Part shown: piece after piece, positions 15,789 to 23,589 of the stretch | How positions within the stretch are numbered: the first letter of the stretch is position 1 | Layout of the letters: each line of letters starts with the position of its first letter | Assembly: GCA_964559355.1 (NCBI GenBank) | Contig: CAZLHQ010000031.1 | Span: forward strand, 1 to 26,819 | Source: JAEUMD01 sp964559355 | Lineage (GTDB): Bacteria > Pseudomonadota > Alphaproteobacteria > Rhizobiales > Hyphomicrobiaceae | Length of the DNA stretch: 26,819 nucleotides | Direction of reading: 5' to 3' | Position numbers and translations under genes: made by a program | The notes under the pieces: model-generated | The model's database searches: none | Seen by the model: the letters and a program-made list of their open reading frames with translations, nothing else | What the model was told of the DNA's origin: nothing

Positions 15789-16810
15789 GGCCACTGGCCG
15801 TCACCATGGGCGATCCGGCCGGCGTCGGCCTTGAACTCACCGGCATGGCGTGGTTGCGCCGGCACGCAGAAGGCTTGCCCGCGTTCGTCATGCTGGGATC
15901 GGTCGCAGCCGTTCATGAGCGCTGCGCCGCTCTCGGTCTCGATATCCCTATCGCCCTCGTTCCCGATCCGCGCGCCGCCGTGAGCGTGTTTGCGACATCG
16001 CTTCCCGTCATCGACATGGCGCTCGCAAATCCGGCCCGGCCCGGGGTTGCAGATCCCACCAATGGCGCCGCGGTGATCGCCTCAATCGAGCGTGCGGTTG
16101 GCGCTGTCGTCAACGGCGAGGCCGCAGCTGTCGTCACCAACCCGATCGCCAAGAGCGTGCTCTACCGTGCCGGTTTTCGACATCCCGGTCATACCGAGTT
16201 TCTCGCCGATCTCGCCCGCCGCCATTATCCCGATGCGCCGTGCGAGCCGGTCATGATGATTGCCTCCGACAGCCTCAATGTGGTGCCGCTGACGATCCAC
16301 ATTCCGCTCAAGGCGGTGCCGGGTGCGATCACGACATCGTCGATTATTGCCACGTCACGCATCATTGCTGCCGCGCTGCGGCGCGACTTTGGCATCGCTC
16401 ATCCTCGTATTGTCGTTGCCGGGCTCAATCCGCACGCTGGAGAGGACGGCGCCATCGGTAGCGAGGACCGCGACATCATCGCGCCTGCGATTGCCGAGCT
16501 GCGCGCCGAAGGCATCGACGTCACCGGCCCCCATCCGGCCGACACGCTGTTTCATGCCGCGCGCCGTTCGAGCTACGATTGCGTGCTCGGCATGTATCAC
16601 GATCAGGTGCTGATCCCGGCAAAGACGCTTGCGTTCGATACCGGCGTCAACGTCACGCTTGGACTACCGTTTGTGCGCACGTCGCCCGATCACGGCACCG
16701 CATTCGACATCGCCGGCAAGGGTATCGCCTCGCCCGCAAGCCTGATCGCGGCAATGAAGCTCGCCATGCGCATGAGCGAGCGCCGGGCCGCACATGCAGG
16801 GCGCGCATGA
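15773..16810 (+). CDS. pdxA: 4-hydroxythreonine-4-phosphate dehydrogenase
   Basis: PdxA oxidises 4-phosphohydroxy-L-threonine to the precursor that PdxJ condenses into pyridoxine phosphate (vitamin B6, DXP-dependent route). The 345-residue protein begins LAVTMGDPAGVGLEL. The three metal-binding histidines are present: His140 in HPGHTEFLADL, His176 in TIHIPLKAV, and His276 in GMYHDQVLIPAK. GLNPHAGEDGAIGSED (218-233) and GLPFVRTSPDHGTAFD (297-312) are the other conserved blocks. The frame is open further upstream, but the ATG at 15773 gives the family-typical N-terminus. It overlaps the end of surA by 16 bases, and its TGA overlaps the rsmA ATG (ATGA), so the genes are probably translationally coupled. 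This surA-pdxA-rsmA order is also known from gammaproteobacteria. Confidence 0.96.
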   Translation: MSGALGPLAVTMGDPAGVGLELTGMAWLRRHAEGLPAFVMLGSVAAVHERCAALGLDIPIALVPDPRAAVSVFATSLPVIDMALANPARPGVADPTNGAAVIASIERAVGAVVNGEAAAVVTNPIAKSVLYRAGFRHPGHTEFLADLARRHYPDAPCEPVMMIASDSLNVVPLTIHIPLKAVPGAITTSSIIATSRIIAAALRRDFGIAHPRIVVAGLNPHAGEDGAIGSEDRDIIAPAIAELRAEGIDVTGPHPADTLFHAARRSSYDCVLGMYHDQVLIPAKTLAFDTGVNVTLGLPFVRTSPDHGTAFDIAGKGIASPASLIAAMKLAMRMSERRAAHAGRA

Positions 16811-17730
16811 GCCGCGATCCCGATGGCAAACGCGGCGGCCATCCGCTCGGTCAGTCACCGCAGCGCACGGGCGCCAGTCCCGACGGCCTGCCGCCGCTGC
16901 GCGAGGTCATCAGTGCGCACGAGCTCGCACCAAAGAAGAGCCTCGGTCAGAATTTCCTGCTCGATCTCAATCTGACGCGCCGCATCGCGCGCCTCGGCGG
17001 TCCGCTGGAGGGCTGCACCGTCGTCGAAATCGGACCAGGGCCCGGCGGTTTGACACGCGCACTGCTGCTCGAAGGAGCCGACCGCGTTGTCGCGGTTGAA
17101 CGTGACGATCGCGCAGTCGCGGCATTGGCGGCGGTCGCCGAGCGCTATCCGGGCCGGCTCGACATCATTGCGGCCGATGCCTTGACGATCGATTGGCGCC
17201 ACGAGCTTGCGGCTCGCGGCATTGGCGGGCACGTCGTCATCGCCGCCAACCTGCCCTACAACATCGCCACACCGCTGCTGATCGGCTGGCTGGAAGCGGA
17301 ACCTTGGCCGCCATGGTATCGCTCGATGTCGCTGATGTTCCAGAAGGAGGTCGCCCAGCGCATCGTCGCTGCTCCCGGATCGAAGGCGTATGGGCGGCTT
17401 GCCGTCATCGCTCAGTGGCGCTGCGAGGCGCACATCGCCATGACGCTGCCGCCGCAGGCCTTTACACCGCCGCCAAAGGTGGAATCGGCCGTTGTCGTGT
17501 TGCGGCCCCGACCGCATCCTTCACCGCCATGCAATGTCGCCACGCTCGCTCGCGTGACGCAGGCGGCCTTCGGGCAGCGGCGCAAGATGCTGCGCCAGAG
17601 CCTGAAGACGCTGACCGCGATGCCGGAGCTGCTGCTGGCGAAGGTCGGTCTCGAGTCGACGTTGCGCGCCGAGCAACTCACCGTCGCCGATTTTGCACGT
17701 CTGGCGTCCGCATTCGACGGCGATGGATAG
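16807..17730 (+). CDS. rsmA: 16S rRNA (adenine1518/1519-N6)-dimethyltransferase
   Basis: RsmA (KsgA) dimethylates two adjacent adenosines in helix 45 of 16S rRNA, a late quality check in small-subunit assembly. The 307-residue protein shows KKSLGQNFLLD at 43-53, the SAM-binding loop EIGPGPGGLT at 74-83, the acidic residue of motif II in VAVERD at 95-100, and the catalytic NLPYN at 148-152. The C-terminal domain includes FTPPPKVESAVV and FGQRRKMLRQSL. A 35-residue basic, Gly/Pro-rich N-terminal extension precedes the core. It may not all be translated, but the ATG at 16807 overlaps the pdxA stop codon and is the natural start. Its end faces gmk with only 15 bases between the stop codons. Confidence 0.96.
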   Translation: MSRDPDGKRGGHPLGQSPQRTGASPDGLPPLREVISAHELAPKKSLGQNFLLDLNLTRRIARLGGPLEGCTVVEIGPGPGGLTRALLLEGADRVVAVERDDRAVAALAAVAERYPGRLDIIAADALTIDWRHELAARGIGGHVVIAANLPYNIATPLLIGWLEAEPWPPWYRSMSLMFQKEVAQRIVAAPGSKAYGRLAVIAQWRCEAHIAMTLPPQAFTPPPKVESAVVVLRPRPHPSPPCNVATLARVTQAAFGQRRKMLRQSLKTLTAMPELLLAKVGLESTLRAEQLTVADFARLASAFDGDG

Positions 17731-17745
17731 CACGCGGCGAAATGG

Positions 17746-18387
17746 TCACAGCTCCGCCTGCACCTCGCGCACGAATGCCGACAGGCCCACCTGGCGATCG
17801 CGGCGAAGGCGCTCGGCCGTGAGAATTGCCGACAGCGCCGCGAAGCTCTCCTCGATGTCCGTATTGACGATCACATAGTCGTATTCGGGCCAGTGGCTGA
17901 TCTCGTCGGAGGCCTTCGCCATGCGCTTGGCGACAACCTCGGGCGCATCCATGTTGCGCGACGTCAAGCGCTGCTCCAGGGCGCGGCCCGATGGCGGCAG
18001 GATGAAGATGCGAACGAGATCGTGCGGCATCGTCTCGGCGAGCTGACGCGCGCCCTGCCAGTCGATATCGAACAACACGTCATGGCCGTCGGCGATGGCG
18101 CGTTCCACCTGCGCCCGCTCTGTGCCGTAGAAGTTCTCGAAGACCTGCGCCCATTCGAGCAGCTGGCAGCCGTCGCGCATGGCGATGAAGCGATCGACAT
18201 CGAGGAACGTGTAGTCACGACCGTCGACCTCGTCGGGTCGCGGCTTGCGCGTCGTCACCGACACCGACATGCGCAACGAATGAGGCTCGGCTTCGAGCAG
18301 GCGGCGGGCAAGCGTCGTCTTGCCGGCGCCGGAGGGTGATGAAAGCACGAGCAGAAGGCCCCGGCGTTTGAGTGTGTGTGAAGTCAT
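17746..18387 (-). CDS. gmk: Guanylate kinase
   Basis: Gmk phosphorylates GMP to GDP, an essential step in GTP and dGTP supply. The 213-residue protein carries the P-loop SSPSGAGKTTLARRL at 16-30, the GMP-binding stretch MSVSVTTRKPRPDEVDGRDY, the YGTERAQVERAI region, and the DVLFDIDWQGARQL motif. The frame is open 90 bases further upstream, but the ATG at 18387 has GGGGCGGC before it and gives a normal length. It is the last gene of the fabD-to-gmk minus-strand series, 118 bases after yicC. A 16-base-period direct repeat lies in that gap. Its 3' end converges on rsmA with 15 bases between, too little for a bidirectional intrinsic terminator. Confidence 0.96.
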   Translation of the reverse strand: MTSHTLKRRGLLLVLSSPSGAGKTTLARRLLEAEPHSLRMSVSVTTRKPRPDEVDGRDYTFLDVDRFIAMRDGCQLLEWAQVFENFYGTERAQVERAIADGHDVLFDIDWQGARQLAETMPHDLVRIFILPPSGRALEQRLTSRNMDAPEVVAKRMAKASDEISHWPEYDYVIVNTDIEESFAALSAILTAERLRRDRQVGLSAFVREVQAEL

Positions 18388-18408
18388 GCCGCCCCATCGT
18401 CGTTGTCT

Positions 18409-18435
18409 GCTGTAATCTGGGTTTGCTGTAATCTG
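18409..18435 (+). repeat. Two direct copies of an 11-base unit upstream of gmk
   Basis: GCTGTAATCTG occurs at 18409-18419 and again at 18425-18435, a 16-base period, in the short gap between the end of yicC and the gmk start codon. This could be a duplicated binding site or a chance slippage product. No known site is recognised. Confidence 0.5.
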
Positions 18436-18505
18436 AATGCCCGCCGCTCGCACGCTTGGATCGTACTCCCCGCACATGGCGGCCCGGGCACTCGAGCGCG
18501 TTGGA

Positions 18506-19393
18506 TTATTCGATGTTCTGCACCTGCTCGCGCATCTGGTCGATGACCGCTTTCAGTGCCAGACCGGCGCGCGTGATGTCGGGCGCATTCGCCTTCGAGC
18601 ATAGCGTGTTGGCCTCGCGATTGAATTCCTGTGTCAGGAAATCGAGCTTGCGGCCAACGGCGGCTTCCTCCGCCAGATGCTCGTGCGCGGCGGCCGTGTG
18701 CGCCTTCAATCGTTGCAGCTCCTCCTCGACATCGGCTCGCGTGGCCAGCAGCACGGCTTCCTGATGCAGACGGTCTGGATCGAGCCCCGTGCCCGTATCG
18801 ACGAGCCTGCGCACCTGCTCGGCAAGCCGCCTGGCGATTGCGTCGGCGGATCGCGATGGGCTGTCGCGCACGATCGCCACCAGCCGGTCGATCTCGACGA
18901 GTTGCGCCACCAGCACATCCTGCAGGCGCGCGCCTTCACCAATCCGCGAAGCCGCAAGCGCGTCTAGTGCGCGTTCGAGATCGGCGATCATCGCGTCCTG
19001 GCGGGCTTTCGCGGCAGCCTCGTCCTCGACAGGTTCGACAACCTCGAGCACGCCTTTCAAAGCCAGCAGGCCTTCCGCGCGTGGCCGCTCGCATCCCGTC
19101 AGATGATGGATGTGCTCGGCCGCCTTCAGCACCTGCTCGAGCGCCTGCTCGTTGAGCCGCAGCTCGGTGCCGCCGACGTCGCGCTGAACTTGCAGCGACA
19201 CGCTGATGTTGCCGCGCGAGAACCGTTTGCCCACGGCCTCGCGCACGCGTGTTTCGAGCGCATCGCTGCCCGGCGGTAAACGCAATCGCACATCGAGACC
19301 GCGGCCGTTGACGCTGCGCACTTCCCACAGCCACGAGAGCCCCTCGCCCATTCCCTCGGCGCGGCCAAATCCGGTCATGCTCTTGAGCGTCAT
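18506..19393 (-). CDS. yicC: YicC/YloC-family endoribonuclease
   Basis: YicC proteins are endoribonucleases linked to small-RNA turnover in E. coli, and YloC is the Bacillus relative. The 295-residue protein begins MTLKSMTGFGRAEG, the invariant family start, followed by WEVRSVNGRGLDVRLRLP at about 22-39. The C-terminal DUF1732 block contains KLDFLTQEFNREANTLCSKA near residue 260 and ends DQMREQVQNIE. A frame from 19492 exists, but the extra 33 residues do not resemble the family, so the start at 19393 is used. The ribosome binding site is weak. It sits between mltG and gmk. The yicC-gmk neighbourhood is conserved widely and suggests a shared nucleotide or RNA theme. Confidence 0.94.
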   Translation of the reverse strand: MTLKSMTGFGRAEGMGEGLSWLWEVRSVNGRGLDVRLRLPPGSDALETRVREAVGKRFSRGNISVSLQVQRDVGGTELRLNEQALEQVLKAAEHIHHLTGCERPRAEGLLALKGVLEVVEPVEDEAAAKARQDAMIADLERALDALAASRIGEGARLQDVLVAQLVEIDRLVAIVRDSPSRSADAIARRLAEQVRRLVDTGTGLDPDRLHQEAVLLATRADVEEELQRLKAHTAAAHEHLAEEAAVGRKLDFLTQEFNREANTLCSKANAPDITRAGLALKAVIDQMREQVQNIE

Positions 19394-19559
19394 TGGGGAA
19401 CCTGACGAAAGGAATAGATGCTGCGCCTTCTGCGCCAGTGACGACACCGCAGGCGGTGCCGCCGAACCGGCGCGTCGAGCGGACAAGTCCATCGCCTCCA
19501 GCGCGCGTCACAGGTGATGTGGCACAGCACAATTCGGCTTGGCCTTGCGCGCGCCACAT

Positions 19560-19665
19560 TAGAGCAGGTTCAACTCAAATGAAATCGCCCCGTGCCGTGG
19601 TGGCCTACCCTAAGCCCTTGATTGAGAGTCTGATTCACGCCTGGGATGAAAATAATAGGATTTCC
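19560..19665 (+). repeat. Dispersed repeat, copy B
   Basis: This copy is in plus orientation, opposite to copies A and C. It starts TAGAGCAGGTTCAACT, identical to copy A for 16 bases, and stays aligned without gaps for about 88 bases with about 15 mismatches. The inner inverse of its first nine bases (CCTACCCTA) has two mismatches, so the fold-back is weaker than in copy A. Confidence 0.7.
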
Positions 19666-19675
19666 ATCCCAGGCG
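19638..19675. repeat. Perfect 11-bp inverted repeat
   Basis: CGCCTGGGATG (19638-19648) and CATCCCAGGCG (19665-19675) are exact inverses. After one mismatch, four more A/T pairs can form inside, leaving a 6-base loop. It overlaps the end of repeat copy B. There is no T-run on either side, so it is not a standard terminator for mltG. Confidence 0.7.
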
Positions 19676-19800
19676 ATTGGGCTCTTAACGGTGCGGTGCT
19701 GATCAACAAGGGAACTGGCATGGAAAAGTAGCCGGTCGCAGCAAGGACGGTTCTTACCGCTGATGTGCCAGGCCCCGCGTTGATTAGGCCGCGCGAGACC

Positions 19801-21273
19801 TCACCGCTTCGGCTTGCGGGTGGGCAACGGCATTTCGTCATTGCTTGCGGAAGCCGCGGCTGCGGCAGGCGCGGCGGTCGCCGCCGGGGCTGCGGCGGCT
19901 CCTTGCCCCTGCGCTGGCCGTTTGCCGCTGCCAGAGCCCGCGTTCAATGTCGTCACCGTCGGCAGCGCCGGCTTTTCGCTCGCAGCAGAGGCCGGCTGTC
20001 CCTCGGGCGCAGGAGCGGGCCGCGATACGGCACGGGTCTGTTGCGGAGTTGCGACCGGGATGGCGGCGGGATCGGCAGCTTGCGGCGCTTCGGCCTCAGC
20101 CGCCTTGGCGTCCTCGCGAGCCTGCTTTTCGACCTTGCGCCAGTTGGCGACGGCGGCGTTGTGCTCCTTCAGCGTGTCGGAGAAGGCGTGACCGCCGCTA
20201 CCGTCGGCAACGAAGTAAAGGTCGGTGGTCCGCGCCGGATTCAATGTCGCTTCGATGGCCGGGCGGCCCGGGTTGCAGATCGGCGTCGGTGGCAGGCCAT
20301 TGATCTGATAGGTGTTGTAGGCGGTCTTGCCGTCGATGTCGGCGCGCGTTATCGGCCGCCCGAGCGAGCCTTTGCCGCCGGCGATGCCATAGATGATGGT
20401 CGGATCCGACTGCAGGCGCATATTCTTCTTCAGGCGGTTGACGAACACGGCGGCGACGCGGTCGCGCTCGTCGGCACGACCGGTTTCCTTTTCGACGATC
20501 GAGGCCAGCACGAGCGCTTCGGCGGGCGACTTTATCGGCAGATCGGCCTGCCGCTTCTCCCACAGCGCCGTGAGCGCCCGCTCCTGCTCGGCGCGCATGC
20601 GGTTGATCAACTCCTGCCGGTCCATGCCTTTGGAAAAGCGATACGTATCGGGCAGCAGCGAGCCTTCCGCGGGGATGTCTTTGATCTCGCCGGTCAGGTT
20701 CTCGTCGGCAATCAGCTTCTCGACGATCTGCGCGCTGGTGAGACCCTCGGGCAGCGTAATCTTGGACAGGATCGATTTGCCCTCGACAATCGTGGCATGC
20801 ACCTGCGCCAGGCTGGCGCCCTTCTTGAACTCGTATTCGCCGGCCTTTAGATGCAGGCCCTTATTGCGGTTGGTGAGCAACCGCACATAGTGGCTGGCCA
20901 CAAACGCCCAGCGGTTGGAAATGATGCCCTCGCGCTCGAGCCGCGCAGCGATCTCGATGGGGCCTTCTCCACGCGGAACGCCGATCGTGCGGGAGACGGT
21001 GAGCGGGCCGGCCTTCTCGAACTCGTGCGTGAACCACAGCATCGTGCCCGTTGCCACGATCATGATCGCCAGCATGATCGTCATGACGCCGCTGATGAAG
21101 CGCGCAAACCCCGAAAAGCGCCGGGACGGCTCGCGACCCGCGCGGCGCTTTGGACGCGCAGGGGCACGCCCCGGCTCGAGCGCTTCCGACGGGCTCTTGG
21201 GACGCGTCTTGCCCGTCGTACCGGTCACGTCGCGGTCACGCTGCGAGCCGTCGATGGATTGCTTCTTGCTCAT
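19801..21273 (-). CDS. mltG: Endolytic murein transglycosylase MltG
   Basis: MltG cuts nascent peptidoglycan strands at the membrane and so sets glycan chain length. The 490-residue protein has a basic cytosolic N-terminus (1-55), one membrane span (about 61-81), a LysM-like region (about 95-165), and the YceG catalytic domain. The catalytic Glu is E261 in ASIVEKETG. QSDPTIIYG (288-296), AYNTYQINGLPPTPICNPG (318-336) and LYFVADGSGGHAFS (352-365) are the other hallmarks. After residue 385 comes a roughly 105-residue Ala/Pro/Gln-rich tail of low complexity that the E. coli protein (340 residues) lacks. It ends LPTRKPKR. The gene lies 211 bases after fabF, an association common in alphaproteobacteria and also in gammaproteobacteria. 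Confidence 0.95.
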   Translation of the reverse strand: MSKKQSIDGSQRDRDVTGTTGKTRPKSPSEALEPGRAPARPKRRAGREPSRRFSGFARFISGVMTIMLAIMIVATGTMLWFTHEFEKAGPLTVSRTIGVPRGEGPIEIAARLEREGIISNRWAFVASHYVRLLTNRNKGLHLKAGEYEFKKGASLAQVHATIVEGKSILSKITLPEGLTSAQIVEKLIADENLTGEIKDIPAEGSLLPDTYRFSKGMDRQELINRMRAEQERALTALWEKRQADLPIKSPAEALVLASIVEKETGRADERDRVAAVFVNRLKKNMRLQSDPTIIYGIAGGKGSLGRPITRADIDGKTAYNTYQINGLPPTPICNPGRPAIEATLNPARTTDLYFVADGSGGHAFSDTLKEHNAAVANWRKVEKQAREDAKAAEAEAPQAADPAAIPVATPQQTRAVSRPAPAPEGQPASAASEKPALPTVTTLNAGSGSGKRPAQGQGAAAAPAATAAPAAAAASASNDEMPLPTRKPKR

Positions 21274-21484
21274 TCCTGGTTTTGCGCCCGCTTTTGGCTC
21301 TCACCCGCTTCTGGCTGTCGAACGCAGCACTGCGCCTGCTCGATCCCATGCGATCCGATCCGCGCCATAGGACGGCGATTCTACCGTGAAAGGGACTGCG
21401 CAAATATGGCGAAACGGCGAACGCGGCCACCTGTCAACCTATCGATTGCGTGCACGCTTGCACGCCAACCGACGGCCGCCGCGA

Positions 21485-22747
21485 TCAGCTGACGCGACGC
21501 ATGACCAGCGAGGCATTGGTGCCGCCAAAGCCGAATGAATTCGACAGCACCGTGTTGATCTCCCGCGGCTTGGCGGTGTGCGCAATAAGATCGATCGCGG
21601 TTTCGACGGACGGATTGTCGAGGTTGATGGTCGGCGGACAAATGTTGTCGCGCATCGCCAGGATCGAGAAGATCGCTTCCACCGCTCCAGCCGCACCCAG
21701 CAGATGCCCGATCGCTGATTTGGTCGAGGACATCGCCAGCTTGCCGGCGGAATTCGCAAATAGCCGCTCGACCGCTCCCAGCTCGATCTCGTCTCCCATC
21801 GGCGTCGAGGTGCCGTGCGCGTTGACGTAATCGATCTCGCTGGTGGATACGCCGGCCCGCTTCAACGCCGCGCGCATGCAGCGGAATGCACCGTCACCGG
21901 TTTCTTCCGGCGCGGTGATGTGGAAGGCGTCACCCGACATGCCATAGCCGATCACCTCGGCGTAGATCTTGGCGCCGCGCGCCTTGGCATGCTCGTAGGA
22001 TTCGAGCACGACGACGCCCGCGCCTTCGCCCATGACGAAGCCATCGCGGTCCTTGTCGTAAGGACGCGACGCCTTCTTGGGCGTATCGTTGAAACCGGTG
22101 GAGAGCGCGCGGCAAGCGATGAAGCCCGCCATGCCGATACGGCAGATCGGGCTCTCCGTGCCGCCCGCCACCATCACTTCCGCATCACCCAGTGCGACGA
22201 GGCGCGCCGCATCGCCAATGGCGTGCGTGCCGGTTGCGCATGCCGTCACCACCGCAAGATTGGGCCCCTTCAAGCCGTGCTTGATCGAGACATAGCCACC
22301 GGCGAGATTGATCAGACGGCCGGGAATGAAGAACGGCGAGACGCGACGCGGGCCCTTGTCCTTCAACAGCAGCGACGTGTCGGCGATACCCGACAGGCCG
22401 CCGATGCCCGAGCCGATCAGCACGCCGGTCGTCTCTTGCTTCTCGACCGTGTCGACCTTGAAGCCTGAATCCTTCAACGCCTGATCGGCAGCCGCGACCG
22501 CATACAAGATAAAGTCATCGACCTTGCGCTGCTCCTTGGGCTCCATCCAATCATCAGGATTGAACAGGCCATCTGCGGTCGCACCGCGTGGCACGAAGCA
22601 GGCGATCTGACACGACAGGTCGGAAGCGTCGAATTTCTCGATACGACCAGCACCACTTTCGCCGGCGATCAGCCGCTTCCACGATGCCTCCACGCCGCAT
22701 CCCAGCGGCGTAACGAGACCAAGACCTGTAACGACGACCCGGCGCAT
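21485..22747 (-). CDS. fabF: 3-oxoacyl-[acyl-carrier-protein] synthase II
   Basis: FabF condenses malonyl-ACP with acyl-ACP to elongate fatty acids. The 420-residue protein starts MRRVVVTGLGLVTPLGCG. The catalytic triad is Cys170 in VVTACATGTHAIG, His311 in NAHGTSTPMGD and His348 in KSAIGHLLGAAG, with Lys343 nearby. The C-terminal NSFGFGGTNASLV is present. A frame beginning 13 codons earlier exists, but the ATG at 22747 gives the canonical start. It follows acpP after 264 bases, which include two inverted repeats, so it may have its own promoter or be set apart from the very abundant acpP message. Confidence 0.97.
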   Translation of the reverse strand: MRRVVVTGLGLVTPLGCGVEASWKRLIAGESGAGRIEKFDASDLSCQIACFVPRGATADGLFNPDDWMEPKEQRKVDDFILYAVAAADQALKDSGFKVDTVEKQETTGVLIGSGIGGLSGIADTSLLLKDKGPRRVSPFFIPGRLINLAGGYVSIKHGLKGPNLAVVTACATGTHAIGDAARLVALGDAEVMVAGGTESPICRIGMAGFIACRALSTGFNDTPKKASRPYDKDRDGFVMGEGAGVVVLESYEHAKARGAKIYAEVIGYGMSGDAFHITAPEETGDGAFRCMRAALKRAGVSTSEIDYVNAHGTSTPMGDEIELGAVERLFANSAGKLAMSSTKSAIGHLLGAAGAVEAIFSILAMRDNICPPTINLDNPSVETAIDLIAHTAKPREINTVLSNSFGFGGTNASLVMRRVS

Positions 22748-22892
22748 GCTTCGACCCCAATGGTTGCAGAGCGCTGAAATGAGCAACGCCGGCGGTCTTC
22801 GAAAAGCGATGTGCTTCTCGTCCCGGCCGGCGCGAAATGGCTCTCGCGTTGTCGCGATGGCGGCTCTGCCCGATCATGAAATACGATCGATA

Positions 22893-22919
22893 CGCACGCC
22901 GTATTCGATTATGCGTGCG
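22893..22919 (-). repeat. 7-bp inverted repeat upstream of fabF
   Basis: CGCACGC (22893-22899) and GCGTGCG (22913-22919) are exact inverses around an AT-rich 13-base centre. It lies in the acpP-fabF gap, about 145 bases before the fabF start codon, and might be a fabF operator or a leader hairpin. Confidence 0.35.
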
Positions 22920-22956
22920 CGCCACTGGCAGCGCGCGCCGAACATGAGAGCCGTGC

Positions 22957-22993
22957 CCGGTCCACCGGCCGCCTTGACGGACCTGTGGACCGG
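22957..22993 (-). terminator. Perfect 9-bp hairpin directly after acpP
   Basis: CCGGTCCAC (22957-22965) and GTGGACCGG (22985-22993) form a perfect stem with a 19-base loop, beginning 18 bases past the acpP stop codon. There is no U-tract. Its position suggests a 3' stabilising stem or a Rho-assisted stop that separates the abundant acpP message from fabF. Confidence 0.5.
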
Positions 22994-23011
22994 AGTTGTC
23001 CGAGGCGCGGC

Positions 23012-23254
23012 TCAGGCAGCGCTGGCATTCTTCTCGAGGAACTTCACGGCATCGCCGACAGTCAGGATGTGTTCTGCGGCATCATCCGGGATCTCACACC
23101 CGAACTCTTCCTCAAACGCCATGACCAGTTCCACAGTATCCAAGCTGTCAGCGCCCAAATCGTCGATGAAGCTGGCGTTGTCGGTGACCTTCTCGGCCTC
23201 CACGCCCAAATGCTCCACGACAATCTTCTTCACGCGCTCAGCGACATCGCTCAT
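23012..23254 (-). CDS. acpP: Acyl carrier protein
   Basis: AcpP carries growing acyl chains on a 4'-phosphopantetheine arm. The 80-residue acidic protein has the attachment site GADSLD with Ser37, and the full helix II signature DSLDTVELVMAFEEEFG. The start MSDVAERVKK at 23254 is supported by GAGGGA nine bases upstream. A frame nine codons longer is rejected for that reason. The C-terminus (VKFLEKNASAA) is a few residues longer than in E. coli. It lies between fabG and fabF, as usual, but with gaps of 335 and 264 bases, so separate transcription of this highly expressed gene is likely. Confidence 0.98.
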   Translation of the reverse strand: MSDVAERVKKIVVEHLGVEAEKVTDNASFIDDLGADSLDTVELVMAFEEEFGCEIPDDAAEHILTVGDAVKFLEKNASAA

Positions 23255-23589
23255 CGTCTTCCCTCGCGTCCTTAAGCTCAATTGAGGTTTGTTGTTAGCA
23301 ACCAGCCGATCGTGTTCGGTGCCGGTGTCTCTCTCCCAGGGTTCACCAACCGAACCGTCGCAACCTCGACAGTTTGGCGGTACACGAGTCCTGGGCCGGA
23401 GGCATCGGCTGAGCCCTTGGTCGCTGGGTCTTTTCCCCAGTTTCCGCAGCCGAAAACCAGCGGCTCGTTAACATACTTCCTGCGGCTTGACTAGCGTTTC
23501 ACCGGCCAACCGCAAGCCGTCTTTCGGGGCAGGCCCGGTATTGCGCCGCACCCACCGCCCGGGCTCGAAGTCTGAGCGGCCTTATGATC
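23255..23589. other. 335-base gap between fabG and acpP
   Basis: It is likely to hold an acpP promoter and leader, but I found no pair of boxes I would name. A small hairpin (CTGGG/CCCAG around 23424-23440) is the only structure noted. No gene is seen. Confidence 0.45.

Larger units (their letters stand above)
19394..19800. other. 407-base gap between mltG and yicC
   Basis: It contains copy B of the dispersed repeat (19560-19665) and an overlapping 11-bp perfect hairpin (19638-19675). A 50-codon frame (19579-19731 plus) lies on the repeat but shows no sign of protein selection. No convincing yicC promoter was found. Confidence 0.55.

Noticed and set aside
18388..18477. Longer gmk start
   Set aside because: The 30 extra residues are not part of the guanylate kinase family, and the ATG at 18387 has a suitable ribosome binding site.
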